NCBI RefSeq assembly: GCF_001027745.1
Contig: NZ_LECU01000001.1
Span: 248,001 to 312,000, forward strand
Direction of reading: 5' to 3'
DNA: 64,000 nt
Origin: Pedobacter sp. BMA
GTDB lineage: Bacteria; Bacteroidota; Bacteroidia; Sphingobacteriales; Sphingobacteriaceae
A model generated the notes under the pieces. It was not told the DNA's origin. It did not search any database and saw only the letters and a list, made by a program, of their open reading frames with translations. Below, in pieces: positions 43,700 to 53,139 of the stretch (position 1 is its first letter; each line of letters starts with the position of its first letter). The position numbers and the translations under genes were made by a program.

Positions 43700-45076
43700 C
43701 TACGCATCTTTAAGTTCTCCCTCCCACTTACTTACTACCGCTGTTGCAATGCTGTTTCCTACCACATTTGTAGCTGAACGACCCATATCCAATAACGGAT
43801 CTATACCGATCAACAAAGCTAAACCTGCTTCAGGAATATTAAAAGTGGCAATAGTACCAGCAATAACCACCAAAGAAGCTCTTGGTACACCAGCAATTCC
43901 TTTACTCGTTAACATCAAGATTAACAGCATGGAAATTTGCTGTTCAAAACCCAGGTGAATTCCATATGCCTGTGCGATAAATAAAGAAGCAAAGGTCATA
44001 TACATCATCGATCCGTCGAGGTTAAAAGAGTAGCCTAACGGGAGTACAAAACTTACAATTTTATCTTTACAGCCAAAACGCTCCAGAAGCATCATCGTTT
44101 TCGGATAGGCCGCTTCGCTGCTGGCTGTACTAAAAGCCAGTATGGCTGGTTCTTTCATATCGCTCACCAAACGGAAAATGCGTTTCTTCAGGATTAAGAA
44201 ACCTAAGAAAATCAAAACCGACCATAAAATGGCAAGGCCGAAATAAAACTCACCGATAAAGATGGCGTAAGTGTTCAACACATTTAAACCCTGTTTGGCA
44301 ACAATTGCCGTCATGGCACCGAAAACAGCCAATGGTGCAAAGTTCATCACATAACCCGTCATCTTCAAAATTACGTGCGCAATGGCGTCAAAAGCTTTGA
44401 TGACCACCTGGCCAAGATCACCTATTGCGGCGGTAGCTACACCAAAGAAAAGTGAGAACACTACGATCTGCAGGATTTCATTGGTAGCCATAGATTCAGC
44501 TATACTTTTAGGAAATACATGGGCAATGAAATCCTTCACGCTCATGGCAGCTTTCTGTATACCTGTATTAACCAGTTGATCGGGCAATGTAAGTTTCATG
44601 TGCCTGCCCGGTTCGAAAAGGTTTACCAGGATTAACCCCAATACCAGCGACATGAGCGACATGGCCATAAACCATCCTAATGTTTTACCGCCTATACGGC
44701 CTACTGCTTTAATGTCGCCAACTTTTGCTACACCCACTACAAGGGTTGTAAAAACGAGCGGCGCAACAATCATTTTAATTAGACGCAGGAAGATATCACT
44801 CAAAAGCGTAAAGTATTCAAGCTTCTTTTCCCGGATATCCTCGTTTTCTTTTTTGATTTTAGCATTGGCTTTTCGCTCTGCTTTAAGCTGGGAATACACC
44901 ACAGATGTGGTATCGGTAGTTTTGGCAATATTTACTTCAATGCTTTTAACTTTAGCATCTGCATTAAGAATATTTTGATTGTAAACATCAATAGAATTAA
45001 CATTTAGAATGTAGCCCAATGCAATACCAGCAATCAGCGCTAGAAAGATAAAAAGCGTGAGTTTGTTTTTCTTCAT
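43700..45076 (-). CDS. Dicarboxylate/amino-acid:cation symporter (DAACS family)
   Basis: A 458-residue inner-membrane transporter. The family core is clear: DIFLRLIKMIVAPLVFTTLVVG (94-115), the Ser-rich hairpin AFSTASSEAAYPKTM (near 315-330), PLGYSFNLDGSMMYMT (the NMDGT-like motif, here NLDGS) and the second hairpin TSKGIAGVPRASLVVI. It moves glutamate, aspartate or C4-dicarboxylates with H+ or Na+. Residues about 27-88 are an extra charged, coiled-coil-like loop (AKVKSIEV, AERKANAKIKKENEDIREKK) between the first two helices, longer than in GltP/DctA. Confidence 0.92.
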   Translation of the reverse strand: MKKNKLTLFIFLALIAGIALGYILNVNSIDVYNQNILNADAKVKSIEVNIAKTTDTTSVVYSQLKAERKANAKIKKENEDIREKKLEYFTLLSDIFLRLIKMIVAPLVFTTLVVGVAKVGDIKAVGRIGGKTLGWFMAMSLMSLVLGLILVNLFEPGRHMKLTLPDQLVNTGIQKAAMSVKDFIAHVFPKSIAESMATNEILQIVVFSLFFGVATAAIGDLGQVVIKAFDAIAHVILKMTGYVMNFAPLAVFGAMTAIVAKQGLNVLNTYAIFIGEFYFGLAILWSVLIFLGFLILKKRIFRLVSDMKEPAILAFSTASSEAAYPKTMMLLERFGCKDKIVSFVLPLGYSFNLDGSMMYMTFASLFIAQAYGIHLGFEQQISMLLILMLTSKGIAGVPRASLVVIAGTIATFNIPEAGLALLIGIDPLLDMGRSATNVVGNSIATAVVSKWEGELKDA

Positions 45077-45237
45077 GAATTAAAATAGTTTGTGGCTCCG
45101 TTAATTTGGTAAAACTACAATATTTAGGCGGGGTAAGCAATTTTGATCGTCAACAGGCCGAAAAAAATATGTTAATTTGCCGTTTCTCTGTAACAAAGAG
45201 ATGCCTCTTCTATCTAAAAAAAACGACAACCACCTAA

Positions 45238-45735
45238 ATGGAGCAAAAAGACAAGTTATTTAAGCAGATTTTTGATTCTAATTCCAAGAAGATTTTTCAC
45301 CTGTGCTACGGATACACCGGCGATGCAGATGCTGCCAACGACCTGTTACAGGAAACCTTTTTAAAGGTTTGGCAGAATCTGGATAAGTTTAGGAATAAAT
45401 CTTTAATCTCTACCTGGATCTACAGAATTGCCGTAAATACCTGTTTAACTTATCTGCGATCGGAAAAACGGCAGGCAAAAGATGAACTGACTGACAATAT
45501 CATTGAAAACAAAATAGAAGAGTTTTCAGAAAAAAATGAGCAGGTGGCTCTACTTTATAAATGCATTTCAAAGCTTGAGGAGAATGACCGTTTGATTATC
45601 ACCATGGTTCTTGATGAACTTCCCTACCACGAAATTGCCGACATTTCGGGGATTAGCGAGGGCAACCTTAGAGTAAAAATTCACCGTATTAAACAAAAAT
45701 TAACAGAACTATACAACCAATATGCAAGCGTTTGA
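45238..45735 (+). CDS. ECF sigma factor
   Basis: 165 residues with region 2 (LFKQIFDSNSKKIFHLCYGYTGDADAANDLLQETFLKVWQNLDKF, 6-50) and region 4 (LEENDRLIITMVLDELPYHEIADISGISEGNLRVKIHRIKQKL, about 115-158). It overlaps the next gene by 14 bases, which encodes a small membrane protein that may be its anti-sigma partner. Target promoters are unknown. Confidence 0.92.
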   Translation: MEQKDKLFKQIFDSNSKKIFHLCYGYTGDADAANDLLQETFLKVWQNLDKFRNKSLISTWIYRIAVNTCLTYLRSEKRQAKDELTDNIIENKIEEFSEKNEQVALLYKCISKLEENDRLIITMVLDELPYHEIADISGISEGNLRVKIHRIKQKLTELYNQYASV

Positions 45736-46321
45736 TCAATTACAGGAGTTGTGGCAAAAGCACGAGGTAGACGTTAAGTTTTCTGCTGATGAGATGCTGC
45801 AACAGGCAAAAAAAGAAGTGAATGGTTTGAGGTTTAAATCAACCTTAAACTTATTGGGTATGCTGGTATCCTTCATTGCGATTGCGGCATTGTGGGCATT
45901 TTATCACTTTGACTCATGGACTACCCACGTAGGAATCAGTATTACCTTAATAGCCATTGGCGTGTATACCCTGATTCTTTACCGTGACCACAGGCTGATA
46001 GCCAAGAACGATTATACCGTTCACCCCAATGAATACCTGAATAACTTGAAAACATACCAGCTGAATCGCTACAGCCTTTATAATTCCTTGTATTGGTTTT
46101 ATACGGTAGCACTCTCGCTGGGCCTTATGTTTTATTTCATCGAAATATTAGCGTACTTTAATTTATTTCAAAAAGTAATTGCAGTGGGACTTACCTTTCT
46201 ATGGATTCTATTTTGTTCAACGATTTTAAGGAAAGCGGTAATAAAAAGGGAGAAAGAACGAATTGCACTGCTTATTGAGAAGTTTGAACGGCTTAGCGAT
46301 CAAATTTCCACTCCCGTGTAA
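45722..46321 (+). CDS. Hypothetical membrane protein, possible anti-sigma partner
   Basis: 199 residues: a soluble N-terminus (1-35, FDQLQELWQKHEVDVKFSADEMLQQAKKEV), two helices at about 36-56 and 64-86, two more at about 130-153 and 155-172, and a basic tail. No zinc-finger or other anti-sigma domain is recognised. The 14-base overlap with the sigma gene and a cytosolic N-terminal helix pair support a sigma-binding role by analogy only. Confidence 0.7.
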   Translation: MQAFDQLQELWQKHEVDVKFSADEMLQQAKKEVNGLRFKSTLNLLGMLVSFIAIAALWAFYHFDSWTTHVGISITLIAIGVYTLILYRDHRLIAKNDYTVHPNEYLNNLKTYQLNRYSLYNSLYWFYTVALSLGLMFYFIEILAYFNLFQKVIAVGLTFLWILFCSTILRKAVIKREKERIALLIEKFERLSDQISTPV

Positions 46322-46366
46322 TTTAGGCACGGTTTTTTCATTAGCTTTTCTACATACTGAAACCTT

Positions 46367-46942
46367 ATGCTGATGAAAAAGCTGACTGCACTTTTATTTT
46401 TTTGTTTGATCATTCCACTAACGTTTGGTTTTAAACAGGATACCCCTGGTCCCGTTCAACTAGACTGGCAAACTCATTTCAAGGGAAAAGCAGATGCCCG
46501 TTCTCCTTTCTTCGCACTTACCTCCATGACCTGGCAATACAGCTACGAATCTACCGTATACCGAAACAGGGTAGTCATTAAATTAAAAAACGAAGTGAGT
46601 GTGGATAAAGGAAGGTCGTGGGTAAAGTGGGATAAGATCAAAGATCCACAGGTAAGCGCTGATCTGTTGCACCACGAGCAGGGACATGCCGATATTCAGA
46701 ATATCTTATTTATGGAGGCAGAACGCGTGCTTAAAAACCGCACCTATTCAGTAAATAATTACAAAGCTCAGATTTCTCAGCTTGCTAATGAAATCAGCAA
46801 TTATTTCGACACGATGCAGCGCAACTATGATGATGAAACAGAGCACGGGAGTAATCATAAAATGCAGGCGCGCTGGAATCAGATTATTATGGATAAAACT
46901 GAAGAATCAAGGGCGGCAAGCCTTGCCGATTCAGCAAAATAA
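46367..46942 (+). CDS. Exported DUF922-family putative zinc protease
   Basis: 191 residues with an export segment at about 6-22. DLLHHEQGHADIQNIL (near 102-117) holds the HEQGH zinc motif of the DUF922 family, whose members are predicted zinc-dependent proteases of the periplasm. Start ATG 46367 is used; ATG 46373 gives a more typical MKKL signal start and is equally possible. Its 3' end overlaps the convergent diacylglycerol-kinase-like gene by 12 bases. Confidence 0.78.
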   Translation: MLMKKLTALLFFCLIIPLTFGFKQDTPGPVQLDWQTHFKGKADARSPFFALTSMTWQYSYESTVYRNRVVIKLKNEVSVDKGRSWVKWDKIKDPQVSADLLHHEQGHADIQNILFMEAERVLKNRTYSVNNYKAQISQLANEISNYFDTMQRNYDDETEHGSNHKMQARWNQIIMDKTEESRAASLADSAK

Positions 46943-47308
46943 TTTAGGGAGAAAAACAATCGTTCCTACAACGATGGCCAGAAAAGCCATAAGCAAAACA
47001 CCGGCAGCAGCCAGATCTTTAACCACCTTTATTTTAGGATGATATGCCGGAGAGACTACATCTGATAGTTTTTCAATGGAGGAATTAAATATTTCAGCAG
47101 CGATAACCAATATAATGACCAGAAGGATAGCAATCCATTCCAGTGCGGAGATGTGGAGGTACCAGGACAAGGCTATCGACAATAGCGCAGCAAAGAGGTG
47201 TACACGTCCATTATGGTCGTTTTTAATAAAACACCATAAGCCCCCGAAAGCGTATTTAAAACTTTTGATTCTATCGGTAACTGAGAAATTTTGATTTTTA
47301 TGATCCAT
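46931..47308 (-). CDS. Diacylglycerol kinase-family membrane protein (DgkA/undecaprenol kinase type)
   Basis: 125 residues with three helices. The signature ILVIAAEIFNSSIEKLSDVV (E.iN.siE...D) and KIKVVKDLAAAGVLLMA mark the small integral-membrane lipid kinase family. It should phosphorylate diacylglycerol or undecaprenol with ATP, feeding lipid or cell-wall carrier recycling. The gene end overlaps the DUF922 gene on the other strand. Confidence 0.92.
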   Translation of the reverse strand: MDHKNQNFSVTDRIKSFKYAFGGLWCFIKNDHNGRVHLFAALLSIALSWYLHISALEWIAILLVIILVIAAEIFNSSIEKLSDVVSPAYHPKIKVVKDLAAAGVLLMAFLAIVVGTIVFLPKLFC

Positions 47309-47338
47309 ATCTGTGCATTCAATACTAGTCCTGATATT

Positions 47339-47959
47339 TTAATTTTTACCTTTTACGCTATCGTCTTTCAATTCAGTGGCAGAAAAACCATTAGCCCTCA
47401 GGTTATACTGGTAAGTTTTGATGATGCTTTTAGTTGAATCTGCAGGATCCTTCACCGGAAACGACCGGAACAGATCGCCGTTTTTAATAAAAAAATTATC
47501 GCTTCCTTTATATCCTTTTATCTGGCTCGAGCTCAGCGAAGGGAAACTTATTTTGTTGAAGCCCCCTCCTGCATATTCAAATACGTTAAGGTCGGCCATC
47601 GTTCCATTATTTATTAACTGGATGTACAACTCCGGGTTCCCGTCATTGTCGAGATCCATATTCCAGGCATCACTGATCACCCCTTTTCGCTCCACAGCCA
47701 CAGATTTGTAGTTGTTTTTAATTGAATCCGACATCAGTATCTGGTATCCACCTACAGAATCTACCCCTTTGCCCCAGCTTACAATCTCAAAATTTTGTCC
47801 GGGTTTTACTTCAATATCTTTATAGAACTTAAAGGGATTTTTTTGTACTACTTGCACTTCCGCTTTCACTTCTGCTGGTTTATCTTCGTTACATGCAAAA
47901 CAAAACAGCATCCCTGCCATAAGCATAAGATGCTGTAATTTATTTCTTGGAATGATCAT
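47339..47959 (-). CDS. Hypothetical lipoprotein, 206 aa
   Basis: Lipobox LFCFAC ends at Cys23. The mature part is beta-rich and contains MDLDNDGNPELYIQLIN (about 99-115), an FG-GAP or Ca-binding-like repeat found in exported proteins that compare or sense small molecules. I do not recognise a family. It lies 30 bases upstream of the diacylglycerol-kinase-like gene on the same strand. Confidence 0.65.
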   Translation of the reverse strand: MIIPRNKLQHLMLMAGMLFCFACNEDKPAEVKAEVQVVQKNPFKFYKDIEVKPGQNFEIVSWGKGVDSVGGYQILMSDSIKNNYKSVAVERKGVISDAWNMDLDNDGNPELYIQLINNGTMADLNVFEYAGGGFNKISFPSLSSSQIKGYKGSDNFFIKNGDLFRSFPVKDPADSTKSIIKTYQYNLRANGFSATELKDDSVKGKN

Positions 47960-48020
47960 TTTGTTTGGGCGTATTTGTTTGTCCCAAAATAATGATTTTA
48001 ACTATTTAAAGCAATTTATT

Positions 48021-49931
48021 TTACTTCTTAGCTTCAGGTTTAACATCTGCTGCTCCGTTATTCAGAATGGTTTCAGTTGTTACACTTCTCCTTCCACTTG
48101 GTGCGATCACAATGGTTTTCAGCACTCTTTTCTCTCCTTGAGGAACGCTGACTTTAACAGGAGCTGTGTAGAGGAATGCGTTTTCTGAAGGGCGTGAAGC
48201 ATCCAGAGAATAATAAATTTTTCCACCTTTAACTGGTACCTTCAGGTCGATAGTAAACTCGCCACCATTTAATGTTTTGTCGCTTTGTCCGATTGGTGTT
48301 GGCACCCAAAGATTAATATTCATTCTATCTAAACGGGCCAGATGTACAGGCAAACGTTCTTCAGAGAAATTCTTAATGTCTTTACGTTCTACAGGGCTCC
48401 AGGCAATTTCAGCAAGTGCCAGTATGCGTGGGAAAGCATGATTCTCTGCCTTCTCAGGGGTTTTAATGTATTCTGTCCACATATTGGCCTGCACACCTTT
48501 AATGTATTTGCGTTGATCGGGGGTGAGTACCTGAGGTACCGGATCGTAAGCATAAATCTTTTGGTAAGGTGCATAACCACCGATGGTTACAGGTTCATCA
48601 GGAGAGTTGGATTGTTTATGATCGATATACAAGCCCATTGAACCTGGTGTCATGATTACATCGTGATTTTGTTGTGCTGCAGCAATACCACCGGCTTCAC
48701 CTCTCCAGCTCATTACTGTAGCATTCGGTGCCAAACCACCCTCTAAAATCTCATCCCATCCGATAATGGATCGTCCTTTTCCATTTACATGTTTCTCAAT
48801 GGTTTGAATGAAATAGCTTTGTAGTTCATGCTCGTCTTTCAATCCTTTTTCTTTCATCAAAGCCTGGCAGAAAGGTGATTCTTTCCAATAGGTTTTCGGA
48901 GCCTCATCACCACCGATGTGAATATATTTTGAAGGGAAAATAGCGATAACTTCGTCCAGAATATTGTTTAACATGGTGAAGGTATTTTCAGATGGCACGA
49001 AGATATCATCGAACACACCCCAGGTTTGCTGTACCTGCTTACCTTTTCTGCTGCCTGCCCATGGCGTTTTATCGCTTACAAAAGTATCACGATCAGGAAA
49101 ACAACTCAATTCAGGGTAGGCTGCAATGGCTGCCGATGCATGGCCCGGAAGTTCAATTTCAGGGATAACCGTAATGTAACGGTCTGCTGCATATTTAACG
49201 ATTTCTTTAGCCTGCTCCTGCGTATAAAAACCTTTAACTTCTCTTAAGTAATTTCCATTACCCGGATAATTACCAATAATTGAACCATTTCTTGAGGAAC
49301 CAACCGTGGTTAATTTTGGATATTTTTTTATTTCCAGACGCCATCCCTGATCATCGGTTAAGTGCCAGTGAAAGGTATTAATTTTATAGTAGGCCAGCTG
49401 GTCGATATATTTTTTTATGAAAGAGATCGGGAAGAAATGGCGGCAAACATCAAGCATGGTTCCACGGTAGCCGAAACGGGGATAATCATTAATGGTTACT
49501 GCAGGTATGGTAATTTTATCTGCTACTTTATCAGGCATCATTTGCATAGCCGACTGAACGCCATAAAAAAGTCCTGCGCCTTTACCGGTAATCACAAACT
49601 GATTTGCCGTAACTTTAATAGTGTAGCCTTCAGCAGGCAATTTATCGGCTCCAAACGAGGTCAATACAATAGTTTTCTGACTAGGATCAGTTACCTTCGC
49701 CTCTCTGAGTGCGAAACCGGCTTTTGTTACGATAAAGGCGTTTAGTAAATCAGCCATTTTGGTGCCATCAATACTTTGATTAACCAAAACAGTTGTTTTA
49801 TCTAATGTAAAGTTTCCGCTAGCCCGGGTGATGGATACTGGTGCCGGAATAATCCCCAGATTGGGATCGCCCTGCGCAAAGGCACTGGTACTGATTAACA
49901 CTCCAATAAAAATCGATAATGCTTTGTTCAT
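48021..49931 (-). CDS. Beta-N-acetylhexosaminidase, GH20
   Basis: 636 residues from the ATG at 49931, which begins a signal peptide (MNKALSIFIGVLISTSAFAQ); a longer frame to 50072 lacks such a start and is not used. Residues about 20-150 are the GH20b N-domain; the catalytic barrel holds FHWHLTDDQGWRLEIKKYPKL and HIGGDEAPKTYWKES, with the Asp-Glu catalytic pair of GH20. A C-terminal CHB_HEX_C-like sheet follows (KIYYSLDASRPS). It releases terminal GlcNAc or GalNAc from glycans or chitin oligomers. Terminator of trxB lies before it, so it has its own promoter. Confidence 0.93.
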   Translation of the reverse strand: MNKALSIFIGVLISTSAFAQGDPNLGIIPAPVSITRASGNFTLDKTTVLVNQSIDGTKMADLLNAFIVTKAGFALREAKVTDPSQKTIVLTSFGADKLPAEGYTIKVTANQFVITGKGAGLFYGVQSAMQMMPDKVADKITIPAVTINDYPRFGYRGTMLDVCRHFFPISFIKKYIDQLAYYKINTFHWHLTDDQGWRLEIKKYPKLTTVGSSRNGSIIGNYPGNGNYLREVKGFYTQEQAKEIVKYAADRYITVIPEIELPGHASAAIAAYPELSCFPDRDTFVSDKTPWAGSRKGKQVQQTWGVFDDIFVPSENTFTMLNNILDEVIAIFPSKYIHIGGDEAPKTYWKESPFCQALMKEKGLKDEHELQSYFIQTIEKHVNGKGRSIIGWDEILEGGLAPNATVMSWRGEAGGIAAAQQNHDVIMTPGSMGLYIDHKQSNSPDEPVTIGGYAPYQKIYAYDPVPQVLTPDQRKYIKGVQANMWTEYIKTPEKAENHAFPRILALAEIAWSPVERKDIKNFSEERLPVHLARLDRMNINLWVPTPIGQSDKTLNGGEFTIDLKVPVKGGKIYYSLDASRPSENAFLYTAPVKVSVPQGEKRVLKTIVIAPSGRRSVTTETILNNGAADVKPEAKK

Positions 49932-50122
49932 GATTGGTTTTATTATTAGGTTTTGTTTTAAACAACCAAGATATAGAATATGTGAAGATATTAAAGAGCA
50001 CATTTTTGTTACAAAACCTATCAAACGCCTGTTCACAGCACGCAAAGGCATTTCCTGTCTCTTGTAGCGCACAAAAAGTATTATTTAAATCAACCACCAA
50101 TGCAAAGATCATACAATCGAAC

Positions 50123-50158
50123 AAAAAAAAGGAGAAACCATTTCTGAATTCTCCTTTT
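50123..50158 (-). terminator. Intrinsic terminator of trxB
   Basis: Perfect 10-bp arms AAAAGGAGAA (50127) and TTCTCCTTTT (50149) around a 12-nt loop; on the minus strand a run of eight T follows. It lies 20 bases after the trxB stop. Confidence 0.92.
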
Positions 50159-50178
50159 GACTTTTTAAGGCGCTAAGA

Positions 50179-51135
50179 TTAAGCTTCTACCGGATGCTCT
50201 TTTGCGGCCAGGTATCTTTCGGCATCTAAAGCAGCCATACAACCGGAACCAGCAGCAGTCACTGCCTGACGGTAATACATGTCCTGAACATCACCACAGG
50301 CAAATACGCCTTCAATATTAGTTAAGCTTGAACCTGGCTTGGTTAACAGATAACCTGTTTCATCCATATCCAGCTGACCTTTAAAAATATCAGTATTTGG
50401 TTTATGACCAATGGCCACGAAGAAACCCTCTACCGGAATTTCGGAAGTGATGTTGGTTTTATTATCCAGTACCTTAACGGCAGTTACGTTTTTTCCATTG
50501 CCCAGGATTTCCTGTGTTTCAGTATTGTAATGTACAACGATGTTTGGAGTAGCCAACACGCGGCTTACCATGGCTTTTGAAGCCCTGAACTCATCACGGC
50601 GAACCAATAAGTGAACTGTTTTACAAAGTTTAGCCAGATAGGTAGCCTCTTCTGCAGCAGTATCACCAGCACCTACAATGGCAACGTCCTGTCCTTTGAA
50701 GAAAAACCCATCGCATACGGCACAGGCAGAAACACCAAATCCATTGTAAAGTTGCTCGCTAGGCAAGCCCAGCCATTTTGCAGTGGCTCCTGTAGCAATA
50801 ATCACAGTATCGGCAGTAATGGTTTTAATTTCATCAACCACAACTTTATGCGGTGCAGCAGAAAAATCTACCGAACTCACATAACCAAAACGGATATCAG
50901 TTCCAAAACGCTCAGCTTGTTTACGGAAGTCTTCCATCATTTCAGGACCCATAATTCCCTGAGGATAACCAGGAAAATTTTCTACGTCGGTAGTTTGCGT
51001 TAACTGGCCACCAGCTTGCATACCGGTATACATGATTGGTTTTAAATCAGCTCTTGCTGCATAAATGGCAGCGGTATATCCTGCAGGACCAGAACCTATG
51101 ATTAAACACTGTACGTGTTCGTTTTCTTGTGACAT
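50179..51135 (-). CDS. trxB: Thioredoxin-disulfide reductase
   Basis: 318 residues, cytoplasmic FAD/NADPH enzyme that reduces thioredoxin. FAD-binding GSGPAGYTAAIYAARA (14-29), the redox pair CAVC (138-141) in GVSACAVCDGFFF, the NADPH site VGAGDTAAEEA and the late GVFACGDVQD are all present. Length is normal. Single gene with its own promoter box and terminator. Confidence 0.97.
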   Translation of the reverse strand: MSQENEHVQCLIIGSGPAGYTAAIYAARADLKPIMYTGMQAGGQLTQTTDVENFPGYPQGIMGPEMMEDFRKQAERFGTDIRFGYVSSVDFSAAPHKVVVDEIKTITADTVIIATGATAKWLGLPSEQLYNGFGVSACAVCDGFFFKGQDVAIVGAGDTAAEEATYLAKLCKTVHLLVRRDEFRASKAMVSRVLATPNIVVHYNTETQEILGNGKNVTAVKVLDNKTNITSEIPVEGFFVAIGHKPNTDIFKGQLDMDETGYLLTKPGSSLTNIEGVFACGDVQDMYYRQAVTAAGSGCMAALDAERYLAAKEHPVEA

Positions 51136-51169
51136 TATATTGTGTGTTTGAAATTCATTAATTATGGCT

Positions 51170-51177
51170 CAAATTTA
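51170..51177 (-). promoter_or_regulatory. Candidate -7 box (TAAATTTG) of trxB
   Basis: Minus-strand TAAATTTG fits TAnnTTTG, 34 bases before the start codon at 51135. Confidence 0.45.
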
Positions 51178-51256
51178 GTGGATTAAACGATTGTTAACAA
51201 GAGTACATTGTCAACATAGTTTACTTATTAACAAGTGAGGCCATAGCGAAGGAAGC

Positions 51257-52885
51257 TTATGTTTGTATCATTCCGACATTGAACTTTCTGGTAACCGGAG
51301 ATTGATTGGCAGCTTCAATTCCCATGGAAATTACTTTACGGGTTTCCAGAGGATCGATGATACCGTCGACCCAAAGTCTTGAAGCAGCATAATATGGGGT
51401 AGTCTGGCTATTATATTTATCTGTAATTTCTTTTAATAGTTCTGCCTCTTTCTCTGCGGAAATCTCCTCTCCCTTCGATTTCAACGAAGCTTCCTGAATT
51501 TGGAGTAAAGTTTTGGCAGCCTGTGCACCCCCCATCACGGCAATTTTTGCTGTAGGCCAGGCATAAATCAAACGTGGATCGTAGGCCTTTCCACACATGG
51601 CATAGTTGCCTGCTCCATAAGAATTACCCATTACGATGGTAAATTTGGGTACCACAGAATTGGCTACGGCATTCACCATTTTAGCGCCGTCTTTGATGAT
51701 TCCGCCATGTTCGGAACGACTTCCGACCATAAAACCCGTTACGTCCTGGAGAAATACCAGCGGAATTTTCTTCTGATTACAGTTCATAATGAACCGCGCT
51801 GCCTTATCGGCGCTATCCGAATAGATGACGCCACCAAACTGCATTTCCCCTTTTTTGGATTTCACCACTGTTCGCTGATTGGCCACAATGCCTACTGCCC
51901 AGCCATCTATACGCCCTAAGCCGCAAACAATGCTTTGTCCATAGCCCTGCTTATATTCTTCAAATTCCGAACCATCAATCAGGCGGTTAATCACCTCCAT
52001 TACTTCGTAAGGTTTATCTCTGCTATCGGGTATAATGCCATAAAGCTCTTCTTCATTGTGTTTGGGCTTTAGCGGTTTAATCCGATCGAATCCGGCAACT
52101 TGTGGCGATCCGAGCATGCTCATGATGTTGCGGATGCTATCGAGACATGCCTGGTCATTGGGATGCTTATAGTCGGTGACTCCTGATATTTCGCAATGGG
52201 TAGTTGCACCCCCTAACGTTTCGTTATCTACATCCTCGCCAATGGCAGATTTAACCAGGTATGAGCCGGCTAGGAACACCGAGCCCGTTTTATCCACAAT
52301 CATGGCTTCATCGCTCATAATTGGCAGGTAGGCGCCACCCGCAACACAGGCCCCCATGATGGCGGAGATCTGAACAATCCCTTCGGCCGACATGATGGCA
52401 TTGTTTCGAAACATTCTTCCAAAGTGTTCTTTGTCGGGAAAAATCTCATCCTGCATGGGCAGGTAAACACCGGCACTGTCCACCAGATAGATGACAGGCA
52501 ACCGGTTTTCCATCGCTATTTCCTGCGCACGAAGATTCTTTTTGGCAGTCATAGGAAACCAGGCCCCTGCTTTCACGGTAGCATCATTGGCGACAATCAT
52601 ACACTGCCGGCCACTTACGTAGCCAATACCACAAACCACACCAGCAGAGGGACAACCACCCTGCTCGGCATACATTCCGTCGGCGGTGAAAGCCCCTACC
52701 TCCAGAAAGTTTGAATCCTTATCGATCAGGTAAGCAATCCGTTCGCGAGCAAGTAGTTTGCCTTTTTCCTTCTGCTTAGCGGCATTTTTTTCGCCACCCC
52801 CTTGATAAATCTTTTTCAGCTTAGTTTTTAACTCGTAAACCAATTGCTTATTGACGTCTTCGTTTTTATTGAATTCGATATTCAT
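51257..52885 (-). CDS. Acyl-CoA carboxylase carboxyltransferase (beta) subunit
   Basis: 542 residues of the carboxyltransferase fold, in two crotonase-like halves (about 25-270 and 280-530). GGAYLPIMSDEAMIV, FLAGSYLVKSAIGEDV and the later GSRSEHGGIIKDGAKMVNAVA with GNSYGAGNYAMCGKAYDPR resemble 3-methylcrotonyl-CoA carboxylase beta (MccB-like) more than propionyl-CoA types. It would move CO2 from biotin to an acyl-CoA, as in leucine or isoprenoid breakdown. The biotin-carrying alpha subunit is not encoded nearby. Substrate is inference. Confidence 0.9.
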   Translation of the reverse strand: MNIEFNKNEDVNKQLVYELKTKLKKIYQGGGEKNAAKQKEKGKLLARERIAYLIDKDSNFLEVGAFTADGMYAEQGGCPSAGVVCGIGYVSGRQCMIVANDATVKAGAWFPMTAKKNLRAQEIAMENRLPVIYLVDSAGVYLPMQDEIFPDKEHFGRMFRNNAIMSAEGIVQISAIMGACVAGGAYLPIMSDEAMIVDKTGSVFLAGSYLVKSAIGEDVDNETLGGATTHCEISGVTDYKHPNDQACLDSIRNIMSMLGSPQVAGFDRIKPLKPKHNEEELYGIIPDSRDKPYEVMEVINRLIDGSEFEEYKQGYGQSIVCGLGRIDGWAVGIVANQRTVVKSKKGEMQFGGVIYSDSADKAARFIMNCNQKKIPLVFLQDVTGFMVGSRSEHGGIIKDGAKMVNAVANSVVPKFTIVMGNSYGAGNYAMCGKAYDPRLIYAWPTAKIAVMGGAQAAKTLLQIQEASLKSKGEEISAEKEAELLKEITDKYNSQTTPYYAASRLWVDGIIDPLETRKVISMGIEAANQSPVTRKFNVGMIQT

Positions 52886-53139
52886 ACAGGCAATTTAGAT
52901 TTATTTTTAGAAAAACAGTGGTGACCAAATTGGTTTCTGGTATAAAGAGTTCGAAGTTCCGACTTATCTCCTTAGACAATCGGTGAACAAAGGGTAAATA
53001 AACTCATTCACAATGATTTTAATCGATCCTTCCATCTGCTATGGACCTGTACCGATATACTGCAATCAACGATCGATCAACAGATAACCTAAAATTTAGT
53101 TCCGGTTAAGTATCTGGAACTGTAAAGCATAGACTCCTG

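Noticed and set aside
49932..50072. 47-codon extension upstream of the hexosaminidase start
   Set aside because: A signal peptide begins at ATG 49931; the upstream part is Cys- and basic-rich without family similarity.
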